This document shows positions 17,121 through 26,141 of a stretch of DNA of 64,000 bases, in pieces. The stretch is from Limnohabitans sp. MORI2 (GTDB taxonomy: Bacteria > Pseudomonadota > Gammaproteobacteria > Burkholderiales > Burkholderiaceae_C). Position 1 is the stretch's first letter. Every line of letters begins with the position of its first letter. Where the stretch lies: positions 248,001 through 312,000 of the forward strand of contig NZ_AP027058.1 in the NCBI RefSeq assembly GCF_027925025.1. Reading direction: 5' to 3'. The position numbers and the translations under genes were made by a program. The notes beneath the pieces are model-generated. The model was not told the DNA's origin and made no database searches. It saw nothing but the letters and a program-made list of their open reading frames with translations.

Positions 17121-18553
17121 TGGGAATGGGTTTGACTTTTTCTGAGGGGCGTCGTGATTTGACTCATGCGCAAATCTGTCTAAGCAAAGCAACCTTGCTC
17201 CTAGGAGATGTGTTTGCATTAGTTCTGGCTGCCTTACTTGCTGCTGTTCTCGCGCAGATCTGGGGAGGTCAGCGCGGTGAGCAATGGTTGGTGTCCCAAG
17301 ATCTTCAACGCTACGAGGCCTGGTTGGGGGTGGTGATCTTGGGATTAGTGGTTTTTTGGGTGCGATATCGTCATTACAGTGATCGCAAGCCCTATTGGTC
17401 TGAGTTGGGTGAAGTGCTTTGGGTATTGCTGTTATTATCTGTTTTAGATCTGGCGCTAATTGGTATTTCGCGATGGAATTCTTCACGCCTGTGGTGGGCT
17501 CTTGTGTGGTCGCTAACGGCACTATTTCTACCTTTGGTGCGCGGCATGTTTCGATCAGCCATGCGACGCATGCGTTTATGGCAGCGACCCACGCTGGTAA
17601 TTGGAAATGGTCTTAATGCACATGAGACAGCTGAGGCGCTGCGAAGTGAGCCAGTTCTTGGCTTTGATGTTTTAGATTTTGTTGATGTAGACCACGCCTT
17701 GCAAAACGATGGACAAGTATTGAAAAAATGGGGTGAACTGCCAGGTATGCAGTTTGTGCTAGCGCTGGAGCCAGGACAAAGTTGGATGCAAGGGGCAATA
17801 TTACGTAAGCTCGTTCACTGTGGGGCTGAGGATGTCAGTGTTGTCCCCGCGATACGTGGAGTTCCGTTATTAGGTACGAACATTTCGTATTTTTTCTCGC
17901 ATGAAGTGGCGATGCTCAAGTTGCGCAATAATTTACGCTACTGGCCTTCGCGATTAATTAAGCGGATTTTTGACCTAGTGGCCGCATTGGTGCTTCTAGT
18001 GCTTCTGGCGCTACCGTTTGTGTTCATGGCCTGGATGATTCGCAGAGATGGCGGCCCTGCGATTTTTGCCCATAAGCGGGTAGGACAATTTGGGAGGGAG
18101 TTTGCTTGTTTCAAGTTCCGTACCATGCACGTGAATGCTGAGGAGCAATTGCGACTCTTGTTAGCCAGAGATCCTGTTGTACGTGAGGAGTGGGAGCGCG
18201 AGTTCAAGCTCCGTAATGACCCGCGCATTACAAGTATTGGCGAATTTTTACGACAAACAAGCTTAGACGAGTTGCCCCAACTCATAAATGTTATTCGTGG
18301 TGAGATGAGCCTAGTTGGCCCACGTCCGGTGATTCAGGCGGAGCTAGCATACTATGGTGAGGATGTGGATTATTTTTTATTGGTTCGCCCAGGTGTGACA
18401 GGACTCTGGCAAGTTAGTGGCCGTAATGACGTGGACTACCACACTCGCGTGTACCTAGACACTTGGTACGTTAAGAACTGGTCATTGTGGTACGACGTCT
18501 CGATACTGTTTAAAACAATTAAAGTGGTCTTTCAAAGAAAAGGTGCTTATTGA
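17120..18553 (+). CDS. wbaP: Undecaprenyl-phosphate hexose-1-phosphotransferase (WbaP type)
   Basis: About 477-residue polyisoprenyl-phosphate hexose-1-phosphate transferase that starts glycan assembly on the carrier lipid. Several N-terminal membrane segments (residues ~30-150) and a middle Rossmann-like region are followed by the conserved catalytic domain: KRIFDLVAALVLLVLLALP, FACFKFRTMH, DPRITSIGEFLRQTSLDELPQ (catalytic Asp-Glu), MSLVGPRPV and RPGVTGLWQVSGR. ATG 17120 overlaps the preceding stop. A second initiating transferase domain is fused to a GT4 at 34813-37599. Confidence 0.92.
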   Translation: MGMGLTFSEGRRDLTHAQICLSKATLLLGDVFALVLAALLAAVLAQIWGGQRGEQWLVSQDLQRYEAWLGVVILGLVVFWVRYRHYSDRKPYWSELGEVLWVLLLLSVLDLALIGISRWNSSRLWWALVWSLTALFLPLVRGMFRSAMRRMRLWQRPTLVIGNGLNAHETAEALRSEPVLGFDVLDFVDVDHALQNDGQVLKKWGELPGMQFVLALEPGQSWMQGAILRKLVHCGAEDVSVVPAIRGVPLLGTNISYFFSHEVAMLKLRNNLRYWPSRLIKRIFDLVAALVLLVLLALPFVFMAWMIRRDGGPAIFAHKRVGQFGREFACFKFRTMHVNAEEQLRLLLARDPVVREEWEREFKLRNDPRITSIGEFLRQTSLDELPQLINVIRGEMSLVGPRPVIQAELAYYGEDVDYFLLVRPGVTGLWQVSGRNDVDYHTRVYLDTWYVKNWSLWYDVSILFKTIKVVFQRKGAY

Positions 18554-18639
18554 AATTGAGGGCGGTTAATGCTGTCTCAAATACGGGCTGTAGGTACTCC
18601 AAATTGACAATAATTGGATGGTGCCCTCTCCACATCCTC

Positions 18640-19502
18640 ATTACTTTGTTTTTTTTGACCAGCCCCTTTGGGCCATAATTTGAAGGAGGCTAGCGCCAAG
18701 ATTCAAAAGGTCTTGAGCGCAGTCTACGCACACGGAATGACCACTGATTCCGGAAATCACTTCTTCGGTTAAGCCTGCGCGCTTAGCGAGTGATTTATAA
18801 ATCCGAGGATACGACTTTCACAAAGGGAAGTTGTGATCTTTCCGGCTGGCGTAATGCCTCAGAGAAGTAATCCTTCCGAAAGCTGACTTTTTCGAGCCAG
18901 TGCTTAAGGGCTGCGGTTGACTCTCATGTTAAGTGAATCCATTTTCCCGTTGCTTGTTGATCCGTCTTACATCTTCGCCAAAGGATGCAACGAGTTTCAT
19001 TTGGAAGCCACTTGATATATTCAATCCGAAGGGAAATGAGTTCAGATTTACGATGCATGGAGTCATAGGCTAGTAGCAATAGAAGCCTGTTTCTAATGCC
19101 TCGTATGTCTTTTTGCAAACCTTCAAAAGCTTTTCTAACAGCTCTCGTGTTACGGGATAGGCTGCTCAAACCTGTTGCCAAGTTGGCGGGATATTTTTCT
19201 GAGAGTGATTCTCACATCGGGATGCTTGGTTGGATCGGCGAAACTCAAAGCCTGTGAACTACGCTTAAGGAGGCCACCTTTCTACGAACGGTTGAGTTTT
19301 TGATGCCCTGCGAGACTGTAGACATCAGGAAGGTTGAAATTGTTAATGAATTTGCTGGTAGGGTGTTTGCTGTTACTTGACCGCAGTATTCGATAAATTC
19401 ATGCATGTCTGCTCAATACTCTCGAATTGTGTTCGGGGTATATGCGTCGTGTATATGTTCGAGGAGCGATTCAAGCAATTGTTTTGAAGCATGCTGAGAC
19501 AT
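18640..19502 (-). pseudogene. Decayed tyrosine recombinase (site-specific integrase)
   Basis: Reading the minus strand from an ATG at 19502, integrase segments follow in order across several frames: HDAYTPNTIREY, stop, then ADMHEFIEYCGQ (core-binding domain); STVRRKVASLSVVHRL, then FADPTKHPDVRITLRKI; DIRGIRNRLLLLLAYDSMHRKSELISLR (first Arg box, 18924-19181 frame); a KTDQ block; TAALKHWLEKVSF; and ISGHSVCVDCAQDLLNLGASLLQIMAQRGW. In the H-x-x-R box the Arg is replaced by Cys, and no catalytic Tyr is recognisable. Multiple stops and frameshifts make it clearly dead. It is the best evidence that this 2-kb gap is a relic mobile region. Confidence 0.85.
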
Positions 19503-19578
19503 AACCTTGGCCTCACAAAAATACACTAATGGTGTCACATGTGAAATTTAAATGTCAATCACTTCCGGTTAGGTGTGT

Positions 19579-19806
19579 ACAGAAAAAGCTATGCTGCGCT
19601 GGTCAGGTGGGGATTTAGCCCGTACTGCGCGAGTTAGTTTGTTGTCTACAAGAAGGGTTGAGGCTTCGGACGGGGTGCCGGAGACTCAAAATATGAGAAC
19701 CTTAATCTGAGTCAAGACAGCTTTAGAGCAAGGGGCCGTGGAATTCATTGGGGCGCCTGAGAATGCACCGCGTGTTAGGAAAAACAACACGAAAAATTCA
19801 GTTTAA
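19579..19806 (+). pseudogene. Decayed XRE-type helix-turn-helix regulator
   Basis: The frame through 19591 reads AMLRWSGGDLARTARVSLLS, then RRVEASDGVPETQNMRTLI, an in-frame TGA, VKTALEQGAVEFIGAPENAP, ending at TAA 19804-19806. This is the layout of small XRE/Cro-type proteins that consist of an HTH and a short GVEFI tail. One internal stop and no clear start codon indicate a pseudogene. It lies between the dead integrase and the dead hypothetical gene, both on the other strand, and ends overlapping the latter tail to tail. Confidence 0.72.
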
Positions 19807-20389
19807 CCTCGCCGAGTCAACTCAAGTAACTCCCCCATAGCGGAGGATAATTGCCTACTGATAGTTGTCTGATAGCGCATCAGACGATCAAGCTTTTCTG
19901 GGTCGGGCAATGCGGCCTCTTGAGTTACTTCAGCTAAAGCACTCATCTCACGCACCCTAAAAATCTTCTTCATGAACTCCCATGTCTCTAGGCGAAACCA
20001 AGCAGCGCTAAGTTGTAGTGTCTTGACGCTGATATCGCGTAGTTCGGGTTGATGCTCGGGCTCCTCCTGAGCGTCAGGGGAAATAATCCTAATAGTTAGC
20101 TTGCTTGGATCGGGTGGTTTTTTACCTTTAACCGGATCATCGAATTTGGTCGGATCGATTTGGCGTGTTGACAGGTAATCAGCAATCGTTTGATTGCGAT
20201 CGCCGCTGAGAGAAAAATTGCATATGTCTTTTTTTCAGCATCGGTCAATAACCTAGGAGATGTGGCGCCGTGTATGATCGAATTTTGGGATGACCGCTCC
20301 TTACCGCTGACAGTCTTAGGGTCAGTCGAAGTGTGTTCGGTTTCGCTGGATTTATTGGATTTGCGAAGAGAGGTGATCTTGTCTGTCAT
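19803..20389 (-). pseudogene. Frameshifted conserved hypothetical protein
   Basis: From ATG 20389 the minus strand encodes ~60 residues with NSIIHGATSPRLLTDAEKKTY, the N-terminal look of a widespread small hypothetical family. The coding character then moves to the -1 frame, which stays open to TAA at 19803-19805 and ends TRQIDPTKFDDPVKGKKPPDP ... PDPEKLDRLMRYQTTISRQL with ELLELTRRG. The two halves seem to be one gene broken by an indel or an internal deletion around 20185-20230. Function unknown. An A-AAA-AAG heptamer occurs at the junction region (see rejected items). Confidence 0.6.
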
Positions 20390-20508
20390 GTCCTATTTTG
20401 GCTTGGGTGTAAGAGGTTGGCAATTTAAGTAATGAGACGCATTTGTTTTTGGAAATCTGTTTTGCGAAACGAACTCCCTGTAAGGGGGCGAATGTCAGGA
20501 GGGAAATC

Positions 20509-20542
20509 CCCCGATATGGGCTGTCATCGGGGCCCCCCCCCC
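20509..20542. repeat. GC hairpin followed by a C10 tract upstream of rfbB
   Basis: CCCCGAT (20509-20515) pairs with ATCGGGG (20526-20532) around a 10-nt loop, and a run of ten C follows at 20533-20542, 26 nt before the rfbB start. There is no T-run, so it is not a standard terminator. It could affect rfb expression by changing promoter or leader spacing if the C-tract varies in length; no evidence of variation is visible in one sequence. Confidence 0.5.
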
Positions 20543-20568
20543 TCTGCTTGCAACATTAAAATATAAAC

Positions 20569-21630
20569 ATGACTATTCTTATTACGGGCTGCGCCGGTTT
20601 TATTGGCAGTAATTTCGTTCACACCTGGTTGTCGTCTTCAGCCGAAACCGTGGTGAACTTAGACAAACTCACTTATGCAGGCAATTTGGCCAATTTAGAT
20701 GCCCTTAAGGACGACCCTCGCCACATCTTTGTGCGGGGTGATATTGGTGACCGAGCTTTGGTTTCTAAGCTTCTGGCCGAGCACAAGCCACGAGCTGTGC
20801 TGAACTTCGCCGCCGAAAGCCATGTAGACCGCTCCATCCACGGTCCTGGTGACTTTATTGAAACCAACGTCGTTGGTACTTTCAATTTGCTAGAAAGCGT
20901 GCGCGCTTATTGGCAAGACCTGCCAGCGGCTGAGAAAGAAGCATTCCGCTTTTTGCACGTATCAACCGACGAGGTGTATGGCACGCTGTCGCATACTGAT
21001 CCTCCGTTTGCTGAGACTAAAAACTACGAACCGAATAGTCCATACTCAGCAAGCAAGGCGGCCAGCGACCATTTGGTGCGTGCATGGCATCACACCTATG
21101 GCTTGCCTGTGCTGACTACCAATTGCAGCAACAACTATGGGCCGTATCACTTTCCAGAAAAGCTCATTCCATTGGTGCTGCTCAATGCTTTGGCTGGTAA
21201 GCCGCTGCCTATTTATGGTGATGGCCAGCAAGTGCGTGATTGGCTTTATGTAGAAGACCACTGCCGCGCCATTGCCCGCGTACTTGAAGCTGGCAAAGTA
21301 GGCGAGACCTACAACATTGGTGGCTGGAACGAGAAGCCAAACCTAGAAGTGGTTAACACCTTGTGCGCAGTGCTGGATGAGCTACAGCCCCGTGCAGATG
21401 GCAAACGCTATGCAGAGCAAATTACCTATGTCAAAGATCGCCCCGGACACGATCGCCGTTACGCCATAGACGCACGCAAGATCGAGCGCGAATTAGGCTG
21501 GAAGCCACAAGAAACGTTTGAAACGGGCATCCGCAAAACCGTGCAGTGGTACTTGGCCAACCAAGTGTGGGTAGAGGGCGTGACCAGTGGTGCTTACCGC
21601 CAATGGGTGGGTAAGCAGTACGGCGGTTAA
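20569..21630 (+). CDS. rfbB: dTDP-glucose 4,6-dehydratase
   Basis: 353-residue RmlB, second step of dTDP-L-rhamnose synthesis. The Rossmann motif [11 protein letters not shown] is at the N-terminus, with STDEVYG, catalytic [10 protein letters not shown] (Tyr/Lys) and [14 protein letters not shown]. Full length. First gene of rfbBDAC; rfbD follows after 8 nt. Start ATG 20569 lies beyond the relic region, so the operon promoter is probably within 20390-20568. Confidence 0.97.
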   Translation: MTILITGCAGFIGSNFVHTWLSSSAETVVNLDKLTYAGNLANLDALKDDPRHIFVRGDIGDRALVSKLLAEHKPRAVLNFAAESHVDRSIHGPGDFIETNVVGTFNLLESVRAYWQDLPAAEKEAFRFLHVSTDEVYGTLSHTDPPFAETKNYEPNSPYSASKAASDHLVRAWHHTYGLPVLTTNCSNNYGPYHFPEKLIPLVLLNALAGKPLPIYGDGQQVRDWLYVEDHCRAIARVLEAGKVGETYNIGGWNEKPNLEVVNTLCAVLDELQPRADGKRYAEQITYVKDRPGHDRRYAIDARKIERELGWKPQETFETGIRKTVQWYLANQVWVEGVTSGAYRQWVGKQYGG

Positions 21631-21638
21631 GGTAGGCT

Positions 21639-22535
21639 ATGAAAATTTTGCTCTTTGGCAAAAACGGCCAAGTCGGCTGGGAGCTGCAACGTAGCTTAGC
21701 CCCCTTGGGTGAGGTGCTGGCACTTGACCGCCATAGCACCACCTATTGCGGTGATTTATCTAAACCCGAAGAGCTTGCACAAACGGTGTTGGCCTACAAG
21801 CCAGATTTCATCGTTAATGCTGCGGCACACACAGCGGTGGATAAAGCAGAGTCGGAGCCGGAGTTGGCAAAACTTTTGAATACCGATGCCCCTGCTGCCT
21901 TGGCCAAAGCCGCCGCACAAGTAGGCGCATGGCTGGTTCATTACTCCACAGACTATGTGTTTGACGGCAGTGGCACGCATGCTAGGCAAGAGGGCGAGGG
22001 CACAGGTCCGCTAAGTGTGTACGGCCAAACCAAGCTGGATGGCGAAAAAGCCATTGTTGCGAGTGGCTGCAAGTACTTGATCTTCCGCACCAGCTGGGTG
22101 TATGCCGCACGTGGTGGTAACTTTGCTAAAACCATGCTGCGCTTGGCACAAGAGCGCGACAAGTTGACGGTTATCAACGACCAGCACGGTGCGCCTACCG
22201 GCGCGGACTTGATTGCAGACGTTACTGCACACGCCATGCGCCGTGTGCTGAACACACAAAATATTTCATTCAGCGGGGTGTATCACCTTGTAGCTTCGGG
22301 TGAAGCCACATGGCATGACTATGCCAGCTATGTGATTGATAAGGCCAAAGCTATCAAGCCTGAGCTTGGATGGAAGGTTGCTGACATAGCGCCAGTACCT
22401 ACCAGCGCATTCCCCACGCCTGCAACTCGCCCGCTTAATTCACGCCTTTGCAACGATAAATTGCAACAGGCGTTTGGCTTGGTCCTGCCGCCTTGGCAGC
22501 AGGGCGTAGACCGCATGCTGGCCGAAATACTCTAA
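21639..22535 (+). CDS. rfbD: dTDP-4-dehydrorhamnose reductase
   Basis: 298-residue RmlD, last step of dTDP-L-rhamnose synthesis (NADPH reduction at C4). Visible: LLFGKNGQVGWELQR at the N-terminus, the HYSTDYVFDG block, YGQTKLDGE with catalytic Tyr/Lys, and RTSWVYAARGGNF. Full length and in the usual B-D-A-C order. Start ATG 21639. Confidence 0.96.
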   Translation: MKILLFGKNGQVGWELQRSLAPLGEVLALDRHSTTYCGDLSKPEELAQTVLAYKPDFIVNAAAHTAVDKAESEPELAKLLNTDAPAALAKAAAQVGAWLVHYSTDYVFDGSGTHARQEGEGTGPLSVYGQTKLDGEKAIVASGCKYLIFRTSWVYAARGGNFAKTMLRLAQERDKLTVINDQHGAPTGADLIADVTAHAMRRVLNTQNISFSGVYHLVASGEATWHDYASYVIDKAKAIKPELGWKVADIAPVPTSAFPTPATRPLNSRLCNDKLQQAFGLVLPPWQQGVDRMLAEIL

Positions 22536-22550
22536 ACAAGAAGAACAGAT

Positions 22551-23426
22551 ATGACCAAACAACGCAAAGGCATCATCCTCGCGGGCGGCTCTGGCACCCG
22601 TTTGTACCCAGTTACCCAAGCGGTCAGCAAGCAGCTCATGCCTGTGTATGACAAGCCCATGGTGTACTACCCACTCACCACACTTATGTTGGCGGGCATC
22701 AAAGAGGTGCTGCTCATCAGCACGCCGCAAGACACCCCACGCTTCGTCGAGCTGCTGGGGGATGGCGGTCAATGGGGCATGAACATTCAATATGCCGTAC
22801 AGCCCAGCCCAGATGGATTGGCGCAAGCCTTCATCATCGGCAAAAACTTTGTGGATAACCACCCCAGCTCTTTGGTTTTGGGCGACAACATTTTTTATGG
22901 CCACGACTTGGTCAAGCTGCTAGAGAGCGCCGACAAACGCAGCGATGGTGCAAGCGTGTTTGCCTACCACGTGCACGACCCCGAGCGTTATGGCGTGGTC
23001 GATTTTGACGGTCAGCAGCGCGCCCTGAGCATCGAAGAAAAGCCAGCTAAGCCAAAAAGCAACTACGCTGTCACGGGCTTGTATTTTTACGACAACCAAG
23101 TGTGCGACATTGCGGCAGACATCAAACCCTCACCCCGTGGCGAGCTAGAAATTACCGATGTCAATAAGCGTTACTTAGAACTGAATCAGCTCAATGTCGA
23201 AATCATGGGCCGTGGCTACGCATGGCTAGACACTGGCACGCACGACAGCCTGCTAGAGGCAGCCAGTTTCATTGGCACACTGCAAAAGCGCCAAGGCCTG
23301 ATGGTGGCATGCCCCGAAGAAATTGCTTTTCACCAAGGCTGGATCAATGCCGAAGCCCTGCAAAAGCTGGCCCAGCCCCTAGCCAAAAACGGCTATGGCC
23401 AATACCTGCTTCATTTGTTGAAATAA
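22551..23426 (+). CDS. rfbA: Glucose-1-phosphate thymidylyltransferase
   Basis: 291-residue RmlA, which makes dTDP-glucose from dTTP and glucose-1-phosphate. Signature [16 protein letters not shown] at residues 7-22, [42 protein letters not shown] and [15 protein letters not shown]. Full length. The next gene, rfbC, starts immediately after the stop codon. Confidence 0.97.
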   Translation: MTKQRKGIILAGGSGTRLYPVTQAVSKQLMPVYDKPMVYYPLTTLMLAGIKEVLLISTPQDTPRFVELLGDGGQWGMNIQYAVQPSPDGLAQAFIIGKNFVDNHPSSLVLGDNIFYGHDLVKLLESADKRSDGASVFAYHVHDPERYGVVDFDGQQRALSIEEKPAKPKSNYAVTGLYFYDNQVCDIAADIKPSPRGELEITDVNKRYLELNQLNVEIMGRGYAWLDTGTHDSLLEAASFIGTLQKRQGLMVACPEEIAFHQGWINAEALQKLAQPLAKNGYGQYLLHLLK

Positions 23427-23978
23427 ATGCCCTATACCGTTAACCCCACGCACATACCTGATGTCTTGGTGCTAGAGCCAAAAGTGTTTGGCGACAGCAG
23501 GGGCTTCTTTTTCGAAAGCTTTAACCAGCAAGACTTTAACCAAGCAACTGGCCTAGACGTGAATTTCGTGCAAGACAACCACAGTCGCAGCACTCGAGGC
23601 GTGCTGCGCGGCCTTCACTACCAGCTGCAGCAGCCACAGGGAAAGCTGGTGCGCGTGGTGCGTGGCGCAGTGTTTGATGTGGCGCTGGATATACGCAAAA
23701 GCTCGCCCACCTTTGGGCAGTGGGCGGGTGTGGAACTGACCGAAGACAATCACAAACAATTTTGGGTTCCCCCGGGCTTTGCCCACGGTTTTGTTGTCTT
23801 GTCAGATACGGCAGACTTTCTTTATAAAACCACAGATTACTACGCCCCAGCACACGAACGCTGCATCGCTTGGAACGACCCGGCCATTGGCATCACCTGG
23901 CCACAAGGTATCACGCCGCAACTATCAGCCAAAGACCAAGCGGGCTTAACGCTGGCGCAAGCCGAGGTGTTTGCCTGA
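23427..23978 (+). CDS. rfbC: dTDP-4-dehydrorhamnose 3,5-epimerase
   Basis: 183-residue RmlC cupin, third step of dTDP-rhamnose synthesis. Key motifs: FGDSRGFFFESF, VQDNHSRSTRGVLRGLHYQ (catalytic His region), GAVFDVALDIR, FWVPPGFAHGFVVLSD and KTTDYY. Start ATG follows the rfbA stop directly; its TGA shares one base with the wzm ATG (TGATG). Full length. Confidence 0.97.
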   Translation: MPYTVNPTHIPDVLVLEPKVFGDSRGFFFESFNQQDFNQATGLDVNFVQDNHSRSTRGVLRGLHYQLQQPQGKLVRVVRGAVFDVALDIRKSSPTFGQWAGVELTEDNHKQFWVPPGFAHGFVVLSDTADFLYKTTDYYAPAHERCIAWNDPAIGITWPQGITPQLSAKDQAGLTLAQAEVFA

Positions 23979-24799
23979 TGCAAAACTTCTCTGCATCTCC
24001 TCGCGAGATGGTCGCCAGCCTTTGGCGCAATAAGGGTCTGATACGCAATCTGGTCCACCGTGAAGTAGTGGGCCGCTACAAAGGCTCCATGCTTGGCATC
24101 TTTTGGTCGCTGGCCACGCCTATTTTCATGCTGGCGGTTTACACCTTTGTGTTTAGCGTTGTCTTTAAGGCCCGCTGGGGCGTTGGAGGCAGTGACTCCA
24201 AAACCGAATTCGCTTTAGTTTTGTTTGCCGGTCTGATGATCTTCAACCTGTTTTCAGAATGCATAGGCCGCGCCCCTGGTCTGATCTTGGCCAATGTCAA
24301 CTACGTCAAAAAAGTGGTCTTCCCGCTCGAAGTGCTGCCTTGGGTCAGCATGGGCAGCTCATTGTTTCACTTTGCAGTTAGCCTTGGCGTGTGGCTGGCG
24401 GCATATTTGGTGTTGTTTGGCGTGCCGCACTGGCATGTGCTGCTACTGCCCCTGGTGCTGGTGCCCCTGGTGCTGTTTGTCATGGGGCTGAGCTGGGCCT
24501 TAGCTTCTTTGGGTGTGTACCTGCGCGATGTGGGGCAGATTATTGGCTTGGTCATTACGGTGCTCATGTTTTTGACGCCCATTTTCTATCCCGCATCGTC
24601 ATTGCCGTCTGCATATCAGCCGTTGATGTTTCTAAACCCCCTGACTCCCCCCATTGAAATGGCGCGAGATCTTCTCTATTGGGGCCAACTGCCCAATATG
24701 ACCCTGTTAGCGTTATATTGGGCAGGCTCGCTGGCATTTGCCATACTGGGCTTTGCTTGGTTCCAGAAGACCCGCAAAGGATTTGCTGATGTCCTCTGA
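23978..24799 (+). CDS. wzm: O-antigen ABC exporter permease (Wzm type)
   Basis: 273-residue ABC-2 type permease with six hydrophobic segments that forms the channel for polymer export across the inner membrane. The N-terminus RNLVHREVVGRYKGSMLGIFWSL is the characteristic cytoplasmic amphipathic block of Wzm/TagG proteins. ATG 23978 overlaps the rfbC stop, and the end overlaps the wzt start region (wzt ATG 24789), so the pair is coupled. A more upstream in-frame start lies inside rfbC and was rejected. Confidence 0.93.
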   Translation: MQNFSASPREMVASLWRNKGLIRNLVHREVVGRYKGSMLGIFWSLATPIFMLAVYTFVFSVVFKARWGVGGSDSKTEFALVLFAGLMIFNLFSECIGRAPGLILANVNYVKKVVFPLEVLPWVSMGSSLFHFAVSLGVWLAAYLVLFGVPHWHVLLLPLVLVPLVLFVMGLSWALASLGVYLRDVGQIIGLVITVLMFLTPIFYPASSLPSAYQPLMFLNPLTPPIEMARDLLYWGQLPNMTLLALYWAGSLAFAILGFAWFQKTRKGFADVL

Positions 24800-26141
24800 G
24801 AACACATCAACCGAATACGCCATCGAAGTCAATAGTCTAGGCAAGTGCTACCAAATCTATGACAAGCCCAGCGACCGCCTTAAGCAAATGCTGGTGCGTG
24901 GGCGTAAGCAGTACTACAGAGAATTCTGGGCACTCAAAGACGTCAGCTTCAAGATCAAAAAGGGAGAGACCGTCGGCATCATCGGACGCAACGGTTCGGG
25001 CAAGTCCACTTTGCTGCAAATGATCTGCGGCACCCTCAACCCCACAGGTGGGGAAGTCAAAGTGCATGGCCGCGTGGCGGCGCTGCTGGAGCTGGGTGCA
25101 GGCTTCAACCCTGAATTTTCGGGTGTGGAAAACGTCTACATGGCGGCATCGCTGTATGGGTTGAGCAAAGAAGTAGTCGATCAACGCTTTGACGCCATTG
25201 CCACCTTTGCTGACATTGGCGACCACATCCACCAGCCAGTTAAAACTTATTCCAGTGGCATGTATGTGCGGTTGGCCTTTGCTGTGATCGCTCACGTGGA
25301 TGCGGATATTTTGGTGGTGGATGAAGCCTTGGCAGTGGGCGATGCCGTATTCACGCAAAAGTGCATGAGGTTCATTCGAAAGTTCCGAGAAAACGGCACC
25401 TTGCTCTTTGTGAGCCACGACATGGGCTCGGTACTCAATCTGTGCGAACGCGCTGTCTGGCTGCATTCGGGCCAAGTCAGGCAAGTGGGAGCGTCCAAGG
25501 ACATCTCTGAGGCCTATCTGCAGTACACCCTGCAAGAGGTTTATGGCCATGAGGCCCAACTGCAAGTTATCGAGCAAACTGTCGATGCCTCTGCACCCAC
25601 GCATGCAAAGACAAAACCTGCCGATGTACCGTCTGCCTTGGACTATCAGGCCCAGCTGAGCGTAAGTAACAACCTCAGCGAGGCCAACGGCTGGAAAAGT
25701 GGTGCGGGTGAAATTGTTTCGGTCAACTTGTCTGTTGTGAGCGGCGCAATAGATGGGAGTGGTGTTCTGACGGGTGGCGAGATGGTCAAGATGACCGTTG
25801 AGGCCGTGGCGCACGAAGAAATGGCCAAGCCCATTTTGGGCTTTCTCATCCGCGACAGATTGGGCCAAGACCTTTTGGGCGAAAACACGCTGCCCTTTAC
25901 CGATCAACAGCCATTTCCCGTCAAAGCAGGGGATCGTTTTGCCGCAGATTTCACTTTTCGCTTGCCAATGCTGCCAAATGGTGACTACTCAGTAATGACG
26001 TCTCTGGCGGACGGTGACCTATACAAGCATGTGCAACACCATTGGTTGCACGACGCGCTCCTGATTCACGTCGTATCCAGCAAAGTTCGATATGGCCTAG
26101 TGGGTGTCGAATTCAAGAACATGAATTTTTACAAGCAATGA
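24789..26141 (+). CDS. wzt: O-antigen ABC exporter ATPase with C-terminal glycan-binding domain (Wzt)
   Basis: 450 residues. N-terminal ABC domain: Walker A GRNGSGKST at 66-74, the Wzt-type ELGAGFNPEFSG block, signature SSGM at 155-158, Walker B ILVVDE at 174-179, H-loop SHDMGS. A ~200-residue C-terminal beta-rich extension (GEIVSVNLSVVSG, LGFLIRDRLGQDLLGENT, GDYSVMTSLADG) is the Wzt-C carbohydrate-binding domain, which in studied systems recognises the capped non-reducing end. The neighbouring methyltransferase could supply the cap. ATGA overlap with the next gene. Confidence 0.94.
   Translation: MSSENTSTEYAIEVNSLGKCYQIYDKPSDRLKQMLVRGRKQYYREFWALKDVSFKIKKGETVGIIGRNGSGKSTLLQMICGTLNPTGGEVKVHGRVAALLELGAGFNPEFSGVENVYMAASLYGLSKEVVDQRFDAIATFADIGDHIHQPVKTYSSGMYVRLAFAVIAHVDADILVVDEALAVGDAVFTQKCMRFIRKFRENGTLLFVSHDMGSVLNLCERAVWLHSGQVRQVGASKDISEAYLQYTLQEVYGHEAQLQVIEQTVDASAPTHAKTKPADVPSALDYQAQLSVSNNLSEANGWKSGAGEIVSVNLSVVSGAIDGSGVLTGGEMVKMTVEAVAHEEMAKPILGFLIRDRLGQDLLGENTLPFTDQQPFPVKAGDRFAADFTFRLPMLPNGDYSVMTSLADGDLYKHVQHHWLHDALLIHVVSSKVRYGLVGVEFKNMNFYKQ

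Noticed and set aside
19535..19544. Perfect palindrome TCACATGTGA near the dead integrase start, considered as an attachment or operator site.
   Set aside because: A single 10-bp palindrome in a decayed region with no second copy; not distinguishable from chance.
20228..20236. Canonical -1 frameshift heptamer A-AAA-AAG in the correct phase in the minus-strand hypothetical gene, which has an open -1 frame beyond it.
   Set aside because: The zero frame stays protein-like past the heptamer (TYAIFLSA), so the real break seems to lie further on. The gene sits among other pseudogenes, and no downstream stimulator was identified. A homopolymer indel or deletion is simpler.
24837..25907. 356-codon minus-strand open frame opposite wzt.
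   Set aside because: Shadow of the wzt codon pattern; Wzt motifs are complete on the plus strand.
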